From positions 1 to 36,617 of the forward strand of contig JABURI010000116.1 in the NCBI GenBank assembly GCA_014762755.1: a DNA stretch of 36,617 nucleotides. The letters run 5' to 3'. The notes beneath the pieces were generated by a model that saw only the letters and a program-made list of their open reading frames with translations, was not told the DNA's origin and made no database searches. The DNA comes from Marinobacter sp. (GTDB lineage: Bacteria > Pseudomonadota > Gammaproteobacteria > Pseudomonadales > Oleiphilaceae). This document shows, in pieces, positions 1 to 10,461 of this stretch (its first letter is position 1; the number at the start of each line of letters is the position of its first letter). The position numbers were made by a program, and so were the translations under genes.

Positions 1-2
1 AC

Positions 3-671
3 GACTGCCCGGGCTTCCTGGTCAACCGTGTTCTGTTCCCGTACTTCGGTGGCTTTGCCGCGCTGGTGCGTGACGGCGCCGATTTCCAGAAGATCGACAA
101 GGTCATGGAAAAGTTCGGCTGGCCCATGGGCCCGGCCTACCTGCTCGACGTGGTCGGCATGGACACCGCCAGGCACGCCAATGAAGTGATGGCAGATGGC
201 TTCCCGGATCGCATGAAGGCCGACTTCAAGTCCGCCATCGACGTGATGTTCGAGAATGACCGTTACGGCCAGAAGAACGACAAGGGCTTCTACCGCTACG
301 AAGAAGACAAGAAGGGCAAACCGAAGAAGGTTGTTGACGAAGAGACCTACAAGCTTATCGAGCCTGTGGTTGATGGCAGCAAGGACTTCGACGAAGAAGA
401 AATCATCGCACGCATGATGATTCCTCTGTGCCTGGAAACCGTTCGCTGCCTGGAAGACAACATTGTTGAAGACCCGGCCGATGCAGACATGGGCCTGATC
501 TACGGTATCGGTTTCCCTCCGTTCCGTGGTGGTGCTCTGCGCTACATCGACGACATGGGCGTCGACAAGTTCGTCGAACTGGCAGACAAGTACGCAGACC
601 TCGGCCCGCTGTACGCGCCGACCGAGAAGCTGCGTGAAATGGCCAAGACTGGCAAGAAGTTCTTTGGCTAA
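3..671 (+). CDS. fadB: Fatty acid oxidation complex subunit alpha (FadB), C-terminal part
   Basis: This is the 3' end of fadB; the frame is open from base 3 and the start lies left of the window. The product is the multifunctional alpha subunit (enoyl-CoA hydratase/3-hydroxyacyl-CoA dehydrogenase) of the cytoplasmic beta-oxidation complex. The visible part begins at the [11 protein letters not shown] motif that ends the NAD-binding half of the dehydrogenase, continues through the [16 protein letters not shown] region and finishes with the second C-terminal dehydrogenase repeat ([16 protein letters not shown]). It stops 33 bp before fadA, with which it surely forms an operon; the two proteins make an alpha2beta2 complex. 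Family assignment is very safe; the hydratase half is not visible. Confidence 0.96.
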   Translation, partial: DCPGFLVNRVLFPYFGGFAALVRDGADFQKIDKVMEKFGWPMGPAYLLDVVGMDTARHANEVMADGFPDRMKADFKSAIDVMFENDRYGQKNDKGFYRYEEDKKGKPKKVVDEETYKLIEPVVDGSKDFDEEEIIARMMIPLCLETVRCLEDNIVEDPADADMGLIYGIGFPPFRGGALRYIDDMGVDKFVELADKYADLGPLYAPTEKLREMAKTGKKFFG

Positions 672-677
672 CCCTGA

Positions 678-1880
<1,203 letters not shown>

Positions 1881-1913
1881 TTCCGCTTGCGGAACTGATC
1901 GCTCTGTGTACAG

Positions 1914-1945
1914 GAGGCCCGGCAATTGCCGGGCCTCGCTGTTTG
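1914..1945 (+). terminator. Rho-independent-like terminator of fadBA
   Basis: A perfect 10-bp stem (GAGGCCCGGC / GCCGGGCCTC) with an AATT loop spans 1914-1937 and lies 34 bp past the fadA stop. Only a short T-rich stretch (GCTGTTTGT) follows, so termination may be incomplete, but position and stem strength fit a transcription terminator. Confidence 0.8.
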
Positions 1946-1998
1946 TAAGCAGCGAAAAAAGGCCCTCGTAAGACAAAGAATGGGTTGTCTTGCCAATC

Positions 1999-2027
1999 TT
2001 GACCCTGTAAAACAGTGGGCCTATACA
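1999..2027 (+). promoter_or_regulatory. Candidate sigma70 promoter for topA
   Basis: TTGACC (1999-2004) and TATACA (2022-2027) are separated by exactly 17 bp, giving 5/6 and 4/6 matches to the -35 and -10 consensus. The element lies between the fadA terminator and topA, about 100 bp upstream of the topA ATG. Assigned by eye; transcription is not shown. Confidence 0.55.
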
Positions 2028-2129
2028 GAATGGCGGTGCCTGTGTGTTTTCTAGCCGCCTGATTTTACAGCGAGTTTACGGTTTGCTGAATATTTGACCG
2101 ATTTGTCGCCAAGGAAACAGATCTCCGAT

Positions 2130-4769
2130 ATGGGTAAAAGTCTCGTAATTGTCGAGTCGCCAGCGAAAGCGAAGACCATCAACAAGTACCTGGGCTCCGA
2201 CTACATCGTGAAGTCCAGTGTTGGGCACATCCGGGACCTGCCAGTAAGCGGCAGTGGCTCACAAACCGATCCCAAGGAACGGGCGCGCCAGGCTGCGCTG
2301 ACCCGCAAGATGAGCCCCGAAGAGAAGGCCGAGCACAAGAAGCGTAAGGCCCGTGAGCAGCTGGTGGCCCGCATGGGGGTCGATCCCGATCACGACTGGC
2401 AGGCCCGCTACGAGGTACTTCCCGGCAAGGAAAAGGTCGTCAGCGAACTCAAGCGCCTGGCCAAGTCTGCCGATCATATCTATCTGGCAACGGATTTGGA
2501 CCGTGAAGGGGAGGCCATAGCCTGGCACCTTCAGGAAACCATTGGCGGCGATTCCGACAAATACCGGCGCGTGGTCTTCAATGAGATCACCAAGCGGGCC
2601 ATTCAGGAAGCTTTCAAGGATCCGGGGCAACTGGACAGGAACCGGGTGAACGCGCAGCAGGCGCGCCGTTTCCTGGACCGGGTTGTAGGCTACATGGTGT
2701 CGCCGCTGTTGTGGGCGAAGATTGCCCGCGGCCTGTCCGCCGGCCGTGTTCAGTCCGTGGCGGTGCGTCTGATCGTCGAGCGGGAACGGGAGATCCGCAA
2801 GTTCGTACCGGAAGAATTCTGGCAATTACACGCAGATCTCGCGCCCGAGGGTGCGAAGAACCCGGTGCGTTTCGAGGTGACCCGTTACAATGATCAGCCG
2901 TACCGGCCGGTCAACGAAAGCCAGAGCAGCGAACACGTCGCGCGCCTGAAAGCGGGCAACTTCAAGGTTGCCAAGCGGGAAGACAAGCCAACCCGGTCTC
3001 GTCCCTCTGCTCCCTTTATTACCTCCACGCTGCAGCAGGCAGCCAGTAACCGCATGGGCTTCAGCGTCAAGAAGACCATGATGCTGGCCCAGCGTCTCTA
3101 TGAGGCCGGCTTCATCACCTACATGCGGACCGACTCCACCAACCTGAGCCAGGACGCGGTGGCCAGCTGTCGGGAGTTCGTCAAGAAGCAGTTCGGTGAT
3201 AAGTACCTGCCCGAGAACCCACGGGTCTACGGTAGCAAGGAGGGCGCCCAGGAGGCCCACGAGGCGATTCGCCCCACCGAAGTGAGCCGTCGCCCCTCCG
3301 ATATCTCTGGTCTGGAAAAAGACGCAGAGAAGCTCTACGACCTGATCTGGCGCCAGTTCATTGCCTGCCAGATGGCGGATGCCGAGTTCCTGAGCACCTC
3401 CATCGTGGTGGCCAATGACGGCTACGAGCTCCGTACCCGGGGCCGCATCGTCAAGTTTGACGGTTTTCTCAAGGCCGCCCCCCAGTCCAGCAAGAAGGAC
3501 GAGGACGTGGCACTGCCGGATATCAAGGTCAACGAAACCCTGGACCTGAAAAAGCTCGACCCGAGCCAGCATTTCACCAAGCCGGCGCCGCGCTACACCG
3601 AAGCGAGCCTGGTAAAAGAACTGGAAAAGCAGGGCATTGGCCGGCCGTCCACCTATGCGTCGATCATTTCAACCATCCAGGACCGGGGCTACGTGCGCTT
3701 GCAGAACCGCCGGTTCTATGCCGAGAAGATGGGGGAGATTGTCACCGAGCGGTTGTCCGAGTCCTTCCCGAACCTGATGGACTTCGATTTCACCGCCCGC
3801 ATGGAAGACGAGCTGGACGAGATTGCGGAGGGCGACGAGGACTGGAAGAAGGTTCTCAATGATTTCTATGCCCGGTTCCGGCAACAGCTGGAATCCGCGG
3901 AAAAAACCGAAGGCGGCATGCGGGCCAACGCGCCAACGGAGACCGACATACCGTGCCCGTCCTGTGGCCGTAATATGCAGATCCGTGTAGCCAGCACCGG
4001 CGTGTTCCTGGGCTGCTCCGGCTACTCACTGCCGCCCAAGGAGCGTTGCAAGACCACCATCAACCTGATCCCGGGCGATGAGGTGGTCAGTGCCGACGAA
4101 GATGTGGAAGGCGAGGGCGAGACCCGCCTGCTGCGCAAGAAGCGCCGCTGCCCCAAGTGCGGCACCGCCATGGACAGCTACCTGATCGACGAGAAGCGCA
4201 AGCTGCACGTGTGTGGTAACAACCCCGATTGTTCCGGTTACGAGGTCGAGGAGGGTACCTTCCGCATCAAGGGCTACGACGGCCCGACCCTGGAATGTGA
4301 CAAGTGCGGTTCCGAGATGCAGCTCAAGACCGGCCGCTTCGGCAAATACTTTGGCTGTACCAACCCGGACTGCAAGAACACCCGGAAACTGCTCAAGAAC
4401 GGCGAGCCGGCACCGCCCAAAATGGACCCGGTGCCCATGCCCGAGCTGAAGTGCCAGAAAGTCGATGACACCTACGTACTGCGAGACGGCGCCTCCGGCC
4501 TGTTCCTGGCGGCCAGCAAATTCCCCAAAAACCGGGAAACCCGTCCGCCGCTGGTGAAGGAAGTCAAACCACACCGCAAGGAAATCGATCCCAAGTACGA
4601 TTACCTCATGGACGCCCCGGAAACCGATCCCGAAGGCAACCCCACGGTGATCCGCTACAGCCGGAAATCGAAAGAGCAGTACGTCATGTCCGAGAAAGAC
4701 GGCAAAGCCACCGGCTGGTCCGCCTGGTACGTCAACGGCAAGTGGCAGCCGCGGGAGAAGGGGAAGTAA
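2130..4769 (+). CDS. topA: DNA topoisomerase I (type IA, omega protein)
   Basis: TopA relaxes negative supercoils through a transient 5'-phosphotyrosine link. The product is 879 aa from the ATG at 2130. The TOPRIM domain has Glu9 (VESPAKA) and the acidic triad Asp122-Asp124-Glu126 (DLDREGE). The catalytic tyrosine is Tyr331 in ITYMRTDST. Three C-terminal four-cysteine zinc ribbons start near residues 609, 674 and 723 (CPSC, CPKC, CDKC). The frame is open upstream to a TTG at 2094, but the family N-terminus [14 protein letters not shown] fits 2130. Relative to E. coli there is a charged insertion before the DxDxE motif (about residues 50-85). A candidate promoter lies at 1999-2027. The topA position beside fadBA recalls Pseudomonas gene order. 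Confidence 0.97.
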   Translation: MGKSLVIVESPAKAKTINKYLGSDYIVKSSVGHIRDLPVSGSGSQTDPKERARQAALTRKMSPEEKAEHKKRKAREQLVARMGVDPDHDWQARYEVLPGKEKVVSELKRLAKSADHIYLATDLDREGEAIAWHLQETIGGDSDKYRRVVFNEITKRAIQEAFKDPGQLDRNRVNAQQARRFLDRVVGYMVSPLLWAKIARGLSAGRVQSVAVRLIVEREREIRKFVPEEFWQLHADLAPEGAKNPVRFEVTRYNDQPYRPVNESQSSEHVARLKAGNFKVAKREDKPTRSRPSAPFITSTLQQAASNRMGFSVKKTMMLAQRLYEAGFITYMRTDSTNLSQDAVASCREFVKKQFGDKYLPENPRVYGSKEGAQEAHEAIRPTEVSRRPSDISGLEKDAEKLYDLIWRQFIACQMADAEFLSTSIVVANDGYELRTRGRIVKFDGFLKAAPQSSKKDEDVALPDIKVNETLDLKKLDPSQHFTKPAPRYTEASLVKELEKQGIGRPSTYASIISTIQDRGYVRLQNRRFYAEKMGEIVTERLSESFPNLMDFDFTARMEDELDEIAEGDEDWKKVLNDFYARFRQQLESAEKTEGGMRANAPTETDIPCPSCGRNMQIRVASTGVFLGCSGYSLPPKERCKTTINLIPGDEVVSADEDVEGEGETRLLRKKRRCPKCGTAMDSYLIDEKRKLHVCGNNPDCSGYEVEEGTFRIKGYDGPTLECDKCGSEMQLKTGRFGKYFGCTNPDCKNTRKLLKNGEPAPPKMDPVPMPELKCQKVDDTYVLRDGASGLFLAASKFPKNRETRPPLVKEVKPHRKEIDPKYDYLMDAPETDPEGNPTVIRYSRKSKEQYVMSEKDGKATGWSAWYVNGKWQPREKGK

Positions 4770-4807
4770 ACCGCCGGGGAAACTGCCAAGTCGGGGTCTC
4801 AGGCTCA

Positions 4808-5003
4808 GGGGTCTGATGAACTTTGTTCATCTGACCCCAACTTAAGGTCAACCCCGGGGTCAGAAGAAAGCTTTCTTCAGACCCCTGCTTTCCAGCTTCC
4901 GTTCCAAAACGGGGTCAGATGAAGGCATTCATCAGACCCCAGTGCCTCTCAGACCCCAGTGCCACATCCTCAGGGGTCTGATGAACTCTGTTCATCTGAC
5001 CCC
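4808..5003. repeat. Cluster of four palindromic REP-like repeats (GGGGTCAGATGAA family)
   Basis: Four imperfect palindromes bounded by GGGGTC and GACCCC lie at 4808-4838, 4856-4885, 4911-4940 and 4973-5003. The outer two share the GGGGTCTGATGAAC...GTTCATCTGACCCC form; the inner two have GGGGTCAGAAGAAAG and GGGGTCAGATGAAGG arms. A half-unit (CAGACCCC) at 4950-4957 suggests decay of a fifth. Each could fold into a long hairpin, but no T-run follows, so a REP/RAYT-type dispersed repeat is a better call than a terminator. They fill most of the gap between the convergent topA and dehydrogenase genes and could still affect 3' ends of both transcripts. Confidence 0.8.
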
Positions 5004-5024
5004 ATCTTCATCCATCCCCCAAAC

Positions 5025-5900
5025 TCACCGAAACTTCCGCAACCGCTGAATCAACGAGGAAGTATCCCACCGATTCCCCCCCATCGCCTGCACATCTGCA
5101 TAAAACTGATCCACCAACGCCGTCACCGGCAAGGTCGCATTAATCTTGTTGGCTTCCTCCAGACAAATCCCCAGATCCTTGCGCATCCAGTCCACGGCAA
5201 ACCCGTGGTTGAACTCGCCCTCGATCATCGTTCCGGAGCGATTCTCCATCTGCCAGGACTGCGCTGCGCCCTTGGAAATCACATCCACCACCTTCGCCAC
5301 ATCCAGATTCGCCTGCTCGGCAAAATGCAGTGCCTCTGACAGTCCCTGAACCAGACCGGCGATGGCAATCTGGTTAACCATCTTGGTCTTCTGTCCGCTA
5401 CCAGCGGGCCCCATGAGGTTAACGGCGCGGCCATAGTGGTCCATCACCGGCTTCGCCCTGGCAAAAGCCTCTTCAGGCCCGCCACACATAACGGTCAGCT
5501 TGCCGTTCTCCGCCCCCTGCTGGCCGCCCGAGACCGGCGCATCGATAAAGGCCTGATCCCGCTTCGCTGCAGCTGCCGCCAGCCGCTCGGCCACGCCCGC
5601 CGATGCGGTGGTGTGATCTATCAGAATGGCGCCCTCGGGCGCATTGGCGATGATGCCGTCTTCGCCCTCAAACACCTCAACCAGATCCTTGTCAGCACCC
5701 ACGCAGGTCATCACAAAATCCGCGCCTTCAACGGCTTCCCCAATCGTCGTGCAGGCGGTTCCCTGGTATTCGCTGGCCCATTGTCCGGCCTTGGCAGCCG
5801 TCCGGTTCCAGACCCTGACATTCAGGCCCGCTCTGGCAAGGTGCCCGGCCATCGGGTAGCCCATTACACCAAGTCCGATGAAGGTTGCAGTGGTTGTCAT
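5025..5900 (-). CDS. NAD(P)-dependent beta-hydroxyacid dehydrogenase (3-hydroxyisobutyrate dehydrogenase family)
   Basis: A 291-aa cytoplasmic oxidoreductase. The N-terminal Rossmann motif is GLGVMG (residues 9-14), the substrate-binding signature FIDAPVSGG lies near 118-126, and the catalytic lysine is probably Lys173 in GSGQKTKMVNQ with Asn176. Length and motif order match the HIBADH/tartronate semialdehyde reductase/6PGDH-like family. The exact substrate (3-hydroxyisobutyrate, 2-hydroxy-3-oxopropionate or another small beta-hydroxyacid) cannot be read from sequence. The frame extends to 5951, but the ATG at 5900 has a GGAG Shine-Dalgarno and starts right at the Rossmann strand (MTTTATFIGLG). 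It stands alone, convergent with topA and divergent from the secretion operon. Confidence 0.9.
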   Translation of the reverse strand: MTTTATFIGLGVMGYPMAGHLARAGLNVRVWNRTAAKAGQWASEYQGTACTTIGEAVEGADFVMTCVGADKDLVEVFEGEDGIIANAPEGAILIDHTTASAGVAERLAAAAAKRDQAFIDAPVSGGQQGAENGKLTVMCGGPEEAFARAKPVMDHYGRAVNLMGPAGSGQKTKMVNQIAIAGLVQGLSEALHFAEQANLDVAKVVDVISKGAAQSWQMENRSGTMIEGEFNHGFAVDWMRKDLGICLEEANKINATLPVTALVDQFYADVQAMGGNRWDTSSLIQRLRKFR

Positions 5901-6186
5901 AGTGTTCTCCGGGTTGTGTAAGTTATTGATTATTTGGCTTCGTTGAGACAAAAGTTTTGAATTAATCCAGGCGTGAGGATAGCGCAGATCGAACTGAGTT
6001 GGGATCAGGTCACACTGTTACAAAACATAGCACTATGTTGCCAATGGATACCCGTTTTGTTGTGTAACTTTGTTAAGTTTCCGCAAGCTTTTGGTAATAA
6101 CAAGAAATTTTCTATTTAGAAACAGAATGTTCTGGGCGTGACAACGATAGTGTCCGCTTAAAACAGGGAACTCAGGGAGAGGGTCT
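5901..6186. promoter_or_regulatory. Divergent regulatory region with three small inverted repeats
   Basis: This 286-bp gap separates the minus-strand dehydrogenase from the secretion operon and is clearly more AT-rich than its surroundings. Three dyads are visible: AACATAG-CA-CTATGTT (6024-6039, 7-bp arms), TTTCTA-TT-TAGAAA (6109-6122) and CAGAA-TG-TTCTG (6123-6134). The first looks like an operator; the others are close enough to the operon start to lie in its promoter or leader. I could not pick a convincing -35/-10 pair, so an alternative sigma factor or an activator is possible. Confidence 0.4.
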
Positions 6187-7377
6187 GTGCCGCTATATCG
6201 CTATCGAGCGATCACTGCCGAGGGGCGCGTCGTAACCGGCGAGTATGCTGGTGATGACGTGGCCACTGTCCGCCGTTATCTCCTTGCGGCCAATCTTTTC
6301 CCCGAAAAAATCTCCCGTGCCCTGAACCTGCTGCCGCAGCGATCGGGATTACGAACCGGGCGACTTCTCTTTATTCATTCCTTCGAGCTTCTCCTGGCTT
6401 CCGGCCTCGATACCGTCGATGCGTTGGCCGTCGCCGCGTCGAAGGTAAAGAACAGGGTCTTGAAACAATCCCTGGAAGACGTTGTGGTCTCGGTTCGCAA
6501 TGGTCGGTCACTGGCAGACGCGTTCAATGATCATGTCAGAGTGTTCGGGCATCAATGGATAGCGGCACTCAAGGCCGGTGAAGCGTCCGGCAACCTGGAA
6601 GAGTCGGTTCGTCTTTATCGTGGGTTGAATGAGAGGCTCGACGAAATTTCCCGCAAAGTATCCGCGGCCATGACCTACCCATTGATCCTGGTGGCGATGA
6701 TCGGGGTGGTCCTTGCGGTCCTGCTGATCGTCGTGGTGCCCAGACTGTCCGAAGGTTATCACTCCCTTGGAGGCGAACTCCCGGCGCTTACCCGGTGGGT
6801 CTTGTTTGCCAGTGAATCCTTTCCCTACCTCGCCGGTGGCCTGCTGTTCCTGTTTGTTCTGGGGCGCCAGGTGTTCAGGTACGCCATGGCCGCGACCACC
6901 CGTGCGCGCTGTAAGCGACGGGTGTTGGACCACCTTCCTATGATAGGCAGGGTTCGCATCGAATTCCGGACGGTGAATGTCGCCGCCACGCTGTCAATGC
7001 TTCTGCTGGCAGGCCATTCGCTACATGACGCCCTGAAACTCATGGCGGTGACGGAAACCGACCCGGACCTTGCTTCGCGACTCCGGAATGCAGCTTCGTC
7101 TGTTGAGGAAGGTCATGGGGTGGTGCCGTCCCTGCAAGCCAGCGATCTGTTGCCGGAAACTGCCCTGCAGCTGCTGGAGGCGGGCGATCGCACCGGTCAG
7201 CTTGGATGCACCCTGGAACAGGTCTCCCGGTTCTATCTCGGCTTGCTGGATCTGTCTGTCGGTCGGTTTGTCAGTGTTCTCGAGCCAATACTCATGTTGG
7301 CCATCGGACTGGTTATCGGGGTTGTCGTTATTGCCGTTTATCTGCCGATTTTCTCAATGACACAGGTGATTGGATGA
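6187..7377 (+). CDS. Type II secretion/type IV pilus inner-membrane platform protein (GspF/PilC-like)
   Basis: A 396-aa polytopic membrane protein of the GspF/PilC family, the inner-membrane platform that couples the assembly ATPase to pseudopilus growth. It has the N-terminal signature MPLYRYRAITAEGRVVTGEY, two T2SSF repeats (about 60-185 and 265-388, each with the F-x-R-x-L/V and G-x-L-x-x-x-L type motifs) and three hydrophobic segments near 165-187, 211-231 and 367-390. The start is GTG at 6187 behind a strong GGGAGAGGG Shine-Dalgarno. It is the first gene of an operon of ten tightly coupled genes plus the giant RHS gene, and its stop overlaps the next ATG. Unusually, F precedes E. Confidence 0.9.
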   Translation: MPLYRYRAITAEGRVVTGEYAGDDVATVRRYLLAANLFPEKISRALNLLPQRSGLRTGRLLFIHSFELLLASGLDTVDALAVAASKVKNRVLKQSLEDVVVSVRNGRSLADAFNDHVRVFGHQWIAALKAGEASGNLEESVRLYRGLNERLDEISRKVSAAMTYPLILVAMIGVVLAVLLIVVVPRLSEGYHSLGGELPALTRWVLFASESFPYLAGGLLFLFVLGRQVFRYAMAATTRARCKRRVLDHLPMIGRVRIEFRTVNVAATLSMLLLAGHSLHDALKLMAVTETDPDLASRLRNAASSVEEGHGVVPSLQASDLLPETALQLLEAGDRTGQLGCTLEQVSRFYLGLLDLSVGRFVSVLEPILMLAIGLVIGVVVIAVYLPIFSMTQVIG

Positions 7378-9083
7378 GCGCAGACGCAATCACCCGGTCG
7401 CTGGTCGCGGCCCTGGTCACAAGAGGGATGCTGTCAGGCCCCACCGATGAATTGTTGTCTGTGGCAGGTGAGCGCGGTGAGGAACTCGTTGCCCGTGGCC
7501 TGGTGTCTGATGCCCATCGATTGGAGGCGCTGGCCGCTCTACTGCATCTTGATTATGCGGAAATTCCGCCGGATTTCGCCATTCCCGAGCCGTTGATCGA
7601 GCTGGTGTCCCCCGAGCGGATCCGGCAGTTCGCCAGTATCCCGCTCGAACTGGATAGCAACGGAACACTCAAACTCGCAGTCGCCTATCCCTACGACCCG
7701 GAACTGGAAGACGTTCTCCACAGGCTGACCGGCAAAGGTATCCGGCTCGTGCTGTGCCAGGCCGTGCGAATTCAAGAGGTACTTCGGTTCAACCGGTTGG
7801 ACAGCCGGATACTGGATTCCGTGTCCAGTCATCTGCAGGAGCATAAAGACCGGGCGGACGACGGAGGTCTTCATTTTGATCTGAGCGTGGACGCACGTGA
7901 TCCGGTGGTTCAGCTGGTCAACCAGGTATTCAAGGACGCGTTGCAGCATCGGGCCAGTGATATTCATATTCACTCGGCAGCGTCCGGTGTTGTCATCAAA
8001 TACCGGGTGGACGGTGTGCTGCTGCCATCAAAAGTCTCGATAGGAAGCCGGCACGTCGATCAACTGATCTCCCGGGTAAAGGTGATGGCCGGAATGGATA
8101 TCGCGGAGCGCCAGATACCCCAGGATGGTCGGTTCAGCGTCTGTGCCGGTGAGTCAGAGACGGATATGCGGGTCTCGATTCTGCCCACGGCGCTGGGTGA
8201 GGATGCGGTCATCCGTCTTTTGGACCGGCGGTCGGTTGTTGAGGATTACAAGGGGTTGGGAATCGGCGATCTGGGCCTAAATGCCATCGCCGTCGCCAGC
8301 ATCGGAAAAGCGATTCGGGAACCCCATGGCCTGTTCCTCGTGACCGGCCCGACAGGAAGCGGGAAAACGACCACGCTGTACGCCGCGCTCAACGATGCCA
8401 ATGACGGGGCCGGGAAAATCGTCACCATCGAGGATCCCGTCGAGTATCAGCTTCCCGGTATCACCCAGATACCGGTGAACGAAAAGAAGGGCCTGACCTT
8501 TGCCACCGGGCTGCGTTCGATTCTCCGCAGTGATCCCGACCGGATCATGGTCGGGGAAATTCGTGACGCGCAGACCGCGGACATTGCGGTGCAAGCCGCG
8601 CTGACCGGCCACCTGGTGTTCTCTACGGTCCACGCAAACAGTGCCGTGGATGTTATTGGCCGTCTCGAGCACATGGGTGTCAACCGCTTCAATTTGCTCG
8701 GCTCCCTCAAGTTCATCCTTGCCCAGCGCCTGCTGCGACGGGTTTGTTCCGACTGCTCGCAATCCCGGGCCATCACGGAGGAAGAGCGCATTGAGTTTGA
8801 ACGATTGGGGCTGGTACCTCCAGATAGCCTGACACAAGCAGTCGGCTGCACCCATTGCGCGGGAACCGGGTACTCGGGACGTTTTCCCATCACGGAATTC
8901 CTGAGGCTGGACGCGGCGTTGAGACAACTGTTCATGGACCACGCTTCCCCGCCTGAAATCGAAGCGAAATGTCGGGAGCAGGGCCAGCAGTCGCTGCGCT
9001 ACACGGCACTGGAGGCCTGTACTGATGGCCGTACCACCCTGGCTGAGGTGCACCGGGTTATCGGACAGGAGTGGTCATTGTGA
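7374..9083 (+). CDS. Type II secretion/type IV pilus assembly ATPase (GspE/PilB-like)
   Basis: A 569-aa cytoplasmic hexameric ATPase that powers pseudopilus assembly. The N-terminal GspE/MshEN-type domain is followed by an ATPase core with Walker A GPTGSGKT (325-332), Asp box (TIEDPVEYQLPGI), Walker B-like RIMVGEIRD (390-398) and His box (TGHLVFSTVHANSA). A four-cysteine zinc motif (Cys458, 461, 492, 495) is typical of assembly rather than retraction ATPases. The ATG at 7374 overlaps the gspF stop as ATGA, so translation is coupled; the longer open frame from 7206 only reads through gspF. The family is certain; the specific system name is not. Confidence 0.95.
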   Translation: MSADAITRSLVAALVTRGMLSGPTDELLSVAGERGEELVARGLVSDAHRLEALAALLHLDYAEIPPDFAIPEPLIELVSPERIRQFASIPLELDSNGTLKLAVAYPYDPELEDVLHRLTGKGIRLVLCQAVRIQEVLRFNRLDSRILDSVSSHLQEHKDRADDGGLHFDLSVDARDPVVQLVNQVFKDALQHRASDIHIHSAASGVVIKYRVDGVLLPSKVSIGSRHVDQLISRVKVMAGMDIAERQIPQDGRFSVCAGESETDMRVSILPTALGEDAVIRLLDRRSVVEDYKGLGIGDLGLNAIAVASIGKAIREPHGLFLVTGPTGSGKTTTLYAALNDANDGAGKIVTIEDPVEYQLPGITQIPVNEKKGLTFATGLRSILRSDPDRIMVGEIRDAQTADIAVQAALTGHLVFSTVHANSAVDVIGRLEHMGVNRFNLLGSLKFILAQRLLRRVCSDCSQSRAITEEERIEFERLGLVPPDSLTQAVGCTHCAGTGYSGRFPITEFLRLDAALRQLFMDHASPPEIEAKCREQGQQSLRYTALEACTDGRTTLAEVHRVIGQEWSL

Positions 9084-9943
9084 TTTTCGCAACCCGCAGA
9101 AAGGCGTTTGTTGGGCTTGGCCGGAAAGAGGTCTGCGTGCACCTCCCCGGTCCTGGCCGCAAGGAAGACGTCGACAAAGCTTTTGCCGCGGACTCAGGCG
9201 ATGACGTGCTGTCTCCTGACTCCCTGGCGACGGTTCTCGAGACGGCGGCAGGTTGGATACAGCAAACACTCGGGTCGTCGAAACCTGTCGAGGTGCATTG
9301 GGTGATTTCCGACCCCTGGGTACATCAGCGGGTATTCAAGGTGGACAGGCTTCCGGGCCGGAACAAGGCAACGCAGGAACTGGTGCAGTGGCGGTTCGGC
9401 CAAGACCTGGGCGGGGCGGGCGAAACACTCAAGGTTGCCTGGCAGCTTCGCTCGGCGGCCGGGGAGCCGGCGGTTCTTCACGGCATCGGGCTTGAAAACG
9501 AGTTGTATGAGGTGCTGTGTCAGCCATGGCTGAAACGCTGGTGGCCGGTTACCAGCATGGTCACGCTTCTGAGCGGGCTCGAAGTGACACAGGATTGGAT
9601 AACTCTTGATAAGGCGCCGCTGACCGTGGTTCTGACGGACGAATACTGGCTGACCTCGCGACCCGGCGCGTCGGGAGTGCGTTGTCGCTGGTTCGCCGAT
9701 GATCCGGGCTGTGAGTCATTGCTGAGGGACATTGCCCGGGGAGTCAATGAGGAAGGTCGGGAAAGAATCGCCGTTTATGGCAGTGATACCGCACCCGGCG
9801 TGTGCGAACGCATCAAGTCACGGTTTGCTGGCGCCTTGACCGCGGATAGCCTGGCTTTTGTTGACCTGTACCATTGTCAGGATTCCCGGTGCGAGGGCCT
9901 GATATCCGGCCTCCGGACGTGGGCAGGGGGCCGCGCATCATGA
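9080..9943 (+). CDS. PilM/GspL-like cytoplasmic assembly protein
   Basis: The 287-aa product has no obvious membrane segment and sits exactly where PilM (or the GspL cytoplasmic domain) is found, between the ATPase and a PilN-like protein. The N-terminus (FVGLGRKEVCVHL) resembles the phosphate-1 strand of the actin-like PilM/GspL fold, but no clear ATP-binding motif can be seen, so this is a divergent member assigned mainly by gene order. The GTG at 9080 overlaps the gspE stop (GTGA) and has AGGAG at 9067-9071 with 8-nt spacing. The alternative GTG at 9071 lies on that ribosome site and is unlikely. It probably links the ATPase to the inner-membrane N/O/P proteins. Confidence 0.65.
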   Translation: MIFATRRKAFVGLGRKEVCVHLPGPGRKEDVDKAFAADSGDDVLSPDSLATVLETAAGWIQQTLGSSKPVEVHWVISDPWVHQRVFKVDRLPGRNKATQELVQWRFGQDLGGAGETLKVAWQLRSAAGEPAVLHGIGLENELYEVLCQPWLKRWWPVTSMVTLLSGLEVTQDWITLDKAPLTVVLTDEYWLTSRPGASGVRCRWFADDPGCESLLRDIARGVNEEGRERIAVYGSDTAPGVCERIKSRFAGALTADSLAFVDLYHCQDSRCEGLISGLRTWAGGRAS

Positions 9944-10461
9944 TGGCGATGGACTTCCAGGCCCCGGTTCAACGGCGCTTCCGCTGGCTTCGTTTTGGGC
10001 TCCTGACTCTGGTTGGTATGGCTGCGTTGTCGCTGGTGGCGGCGCTATTGATCGCGGAAAGGTACCGAAATGGCCTGGCAGAAACCGAGCGGGGTATCGC
10101 TGAGCTCCGCGCCGACCTGTCGGCGTCAGTGTTGGGCGAGATCGATCTGGAGAAACTGACGCATCAGGCCGGGAAACTCAGGAATGTCGTTGCCCATATT
10201 GGAGCACCACTGCCGGACGTGTTGAGCTCGGTGGCTGCCGCCATTCCTGCCAATGTCCGGCTCGAACTGCTCGAATACGACGCCCGGGAGGGTGCCGGGA
10301 CGGTTCGGGCTGTTTCACCGGACCCTCATGCCCTGGCGGATTTTGTCCGCACCCTGGAATCAAGCCCTTCGGTGCGCCGGGCGGTGGTCGCCCGACAGGA
10401 AACTCTGCCCGGGCCGGAAGCGGGTTATCGCCATGACATCCACCTGGTAGCGGAGCCCTGA
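9940..10461 (+). CDS. PilN-like inner-membrane assembly protein
   Basis: A 173-aa bitopic protein: a short basic cytoplasmic N-terminus (QRRFRWLR), one membrane helix near residues 19-39, a coiled-coil stretch (ETERGIAELRADL) and a periplasmic ferredoxin-like domain. The segment PLPDVLSSVAAAIPANVRLELLEYD is typical of PilN (family PF05137). The ATG at 9940 overlaps the previous stop (ATGA). It is followed without a gap by a PilO-like gene, as in pilMNOP operons, and is expected to pair with that protein in the periplasm. Confidence 0.75.
   Translation: MMAMDFQAPVQRRFRWLRFGLLTLVGMAALSLVAALLIAERYRNGLAETERGIAELRADLSASVLGEIDLEKLTHQAGKLRNVVAHIGAPLPDVLSSVAAAIPANVRLELLEYDAREGAGTVRAVSPDPHALADFVRTLESSPSVRRAVVARQETLPGPEAGYRHDIHLVAEP

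Noticed and set aside
2094-2129. Upstream TTG start for topA adding 12 residues
   Set aside because: Family proteins begin [13 protein letters not shown], which fits the ATG at 2130; the extra residues are not typical.
4808-5003. The palindromes as a CRISPR array or as simple terminators
   Set aside because: Spacing is irregular, units are palindromic with variable centres, no cas genes are present, and no T-runs follow the hairpins.
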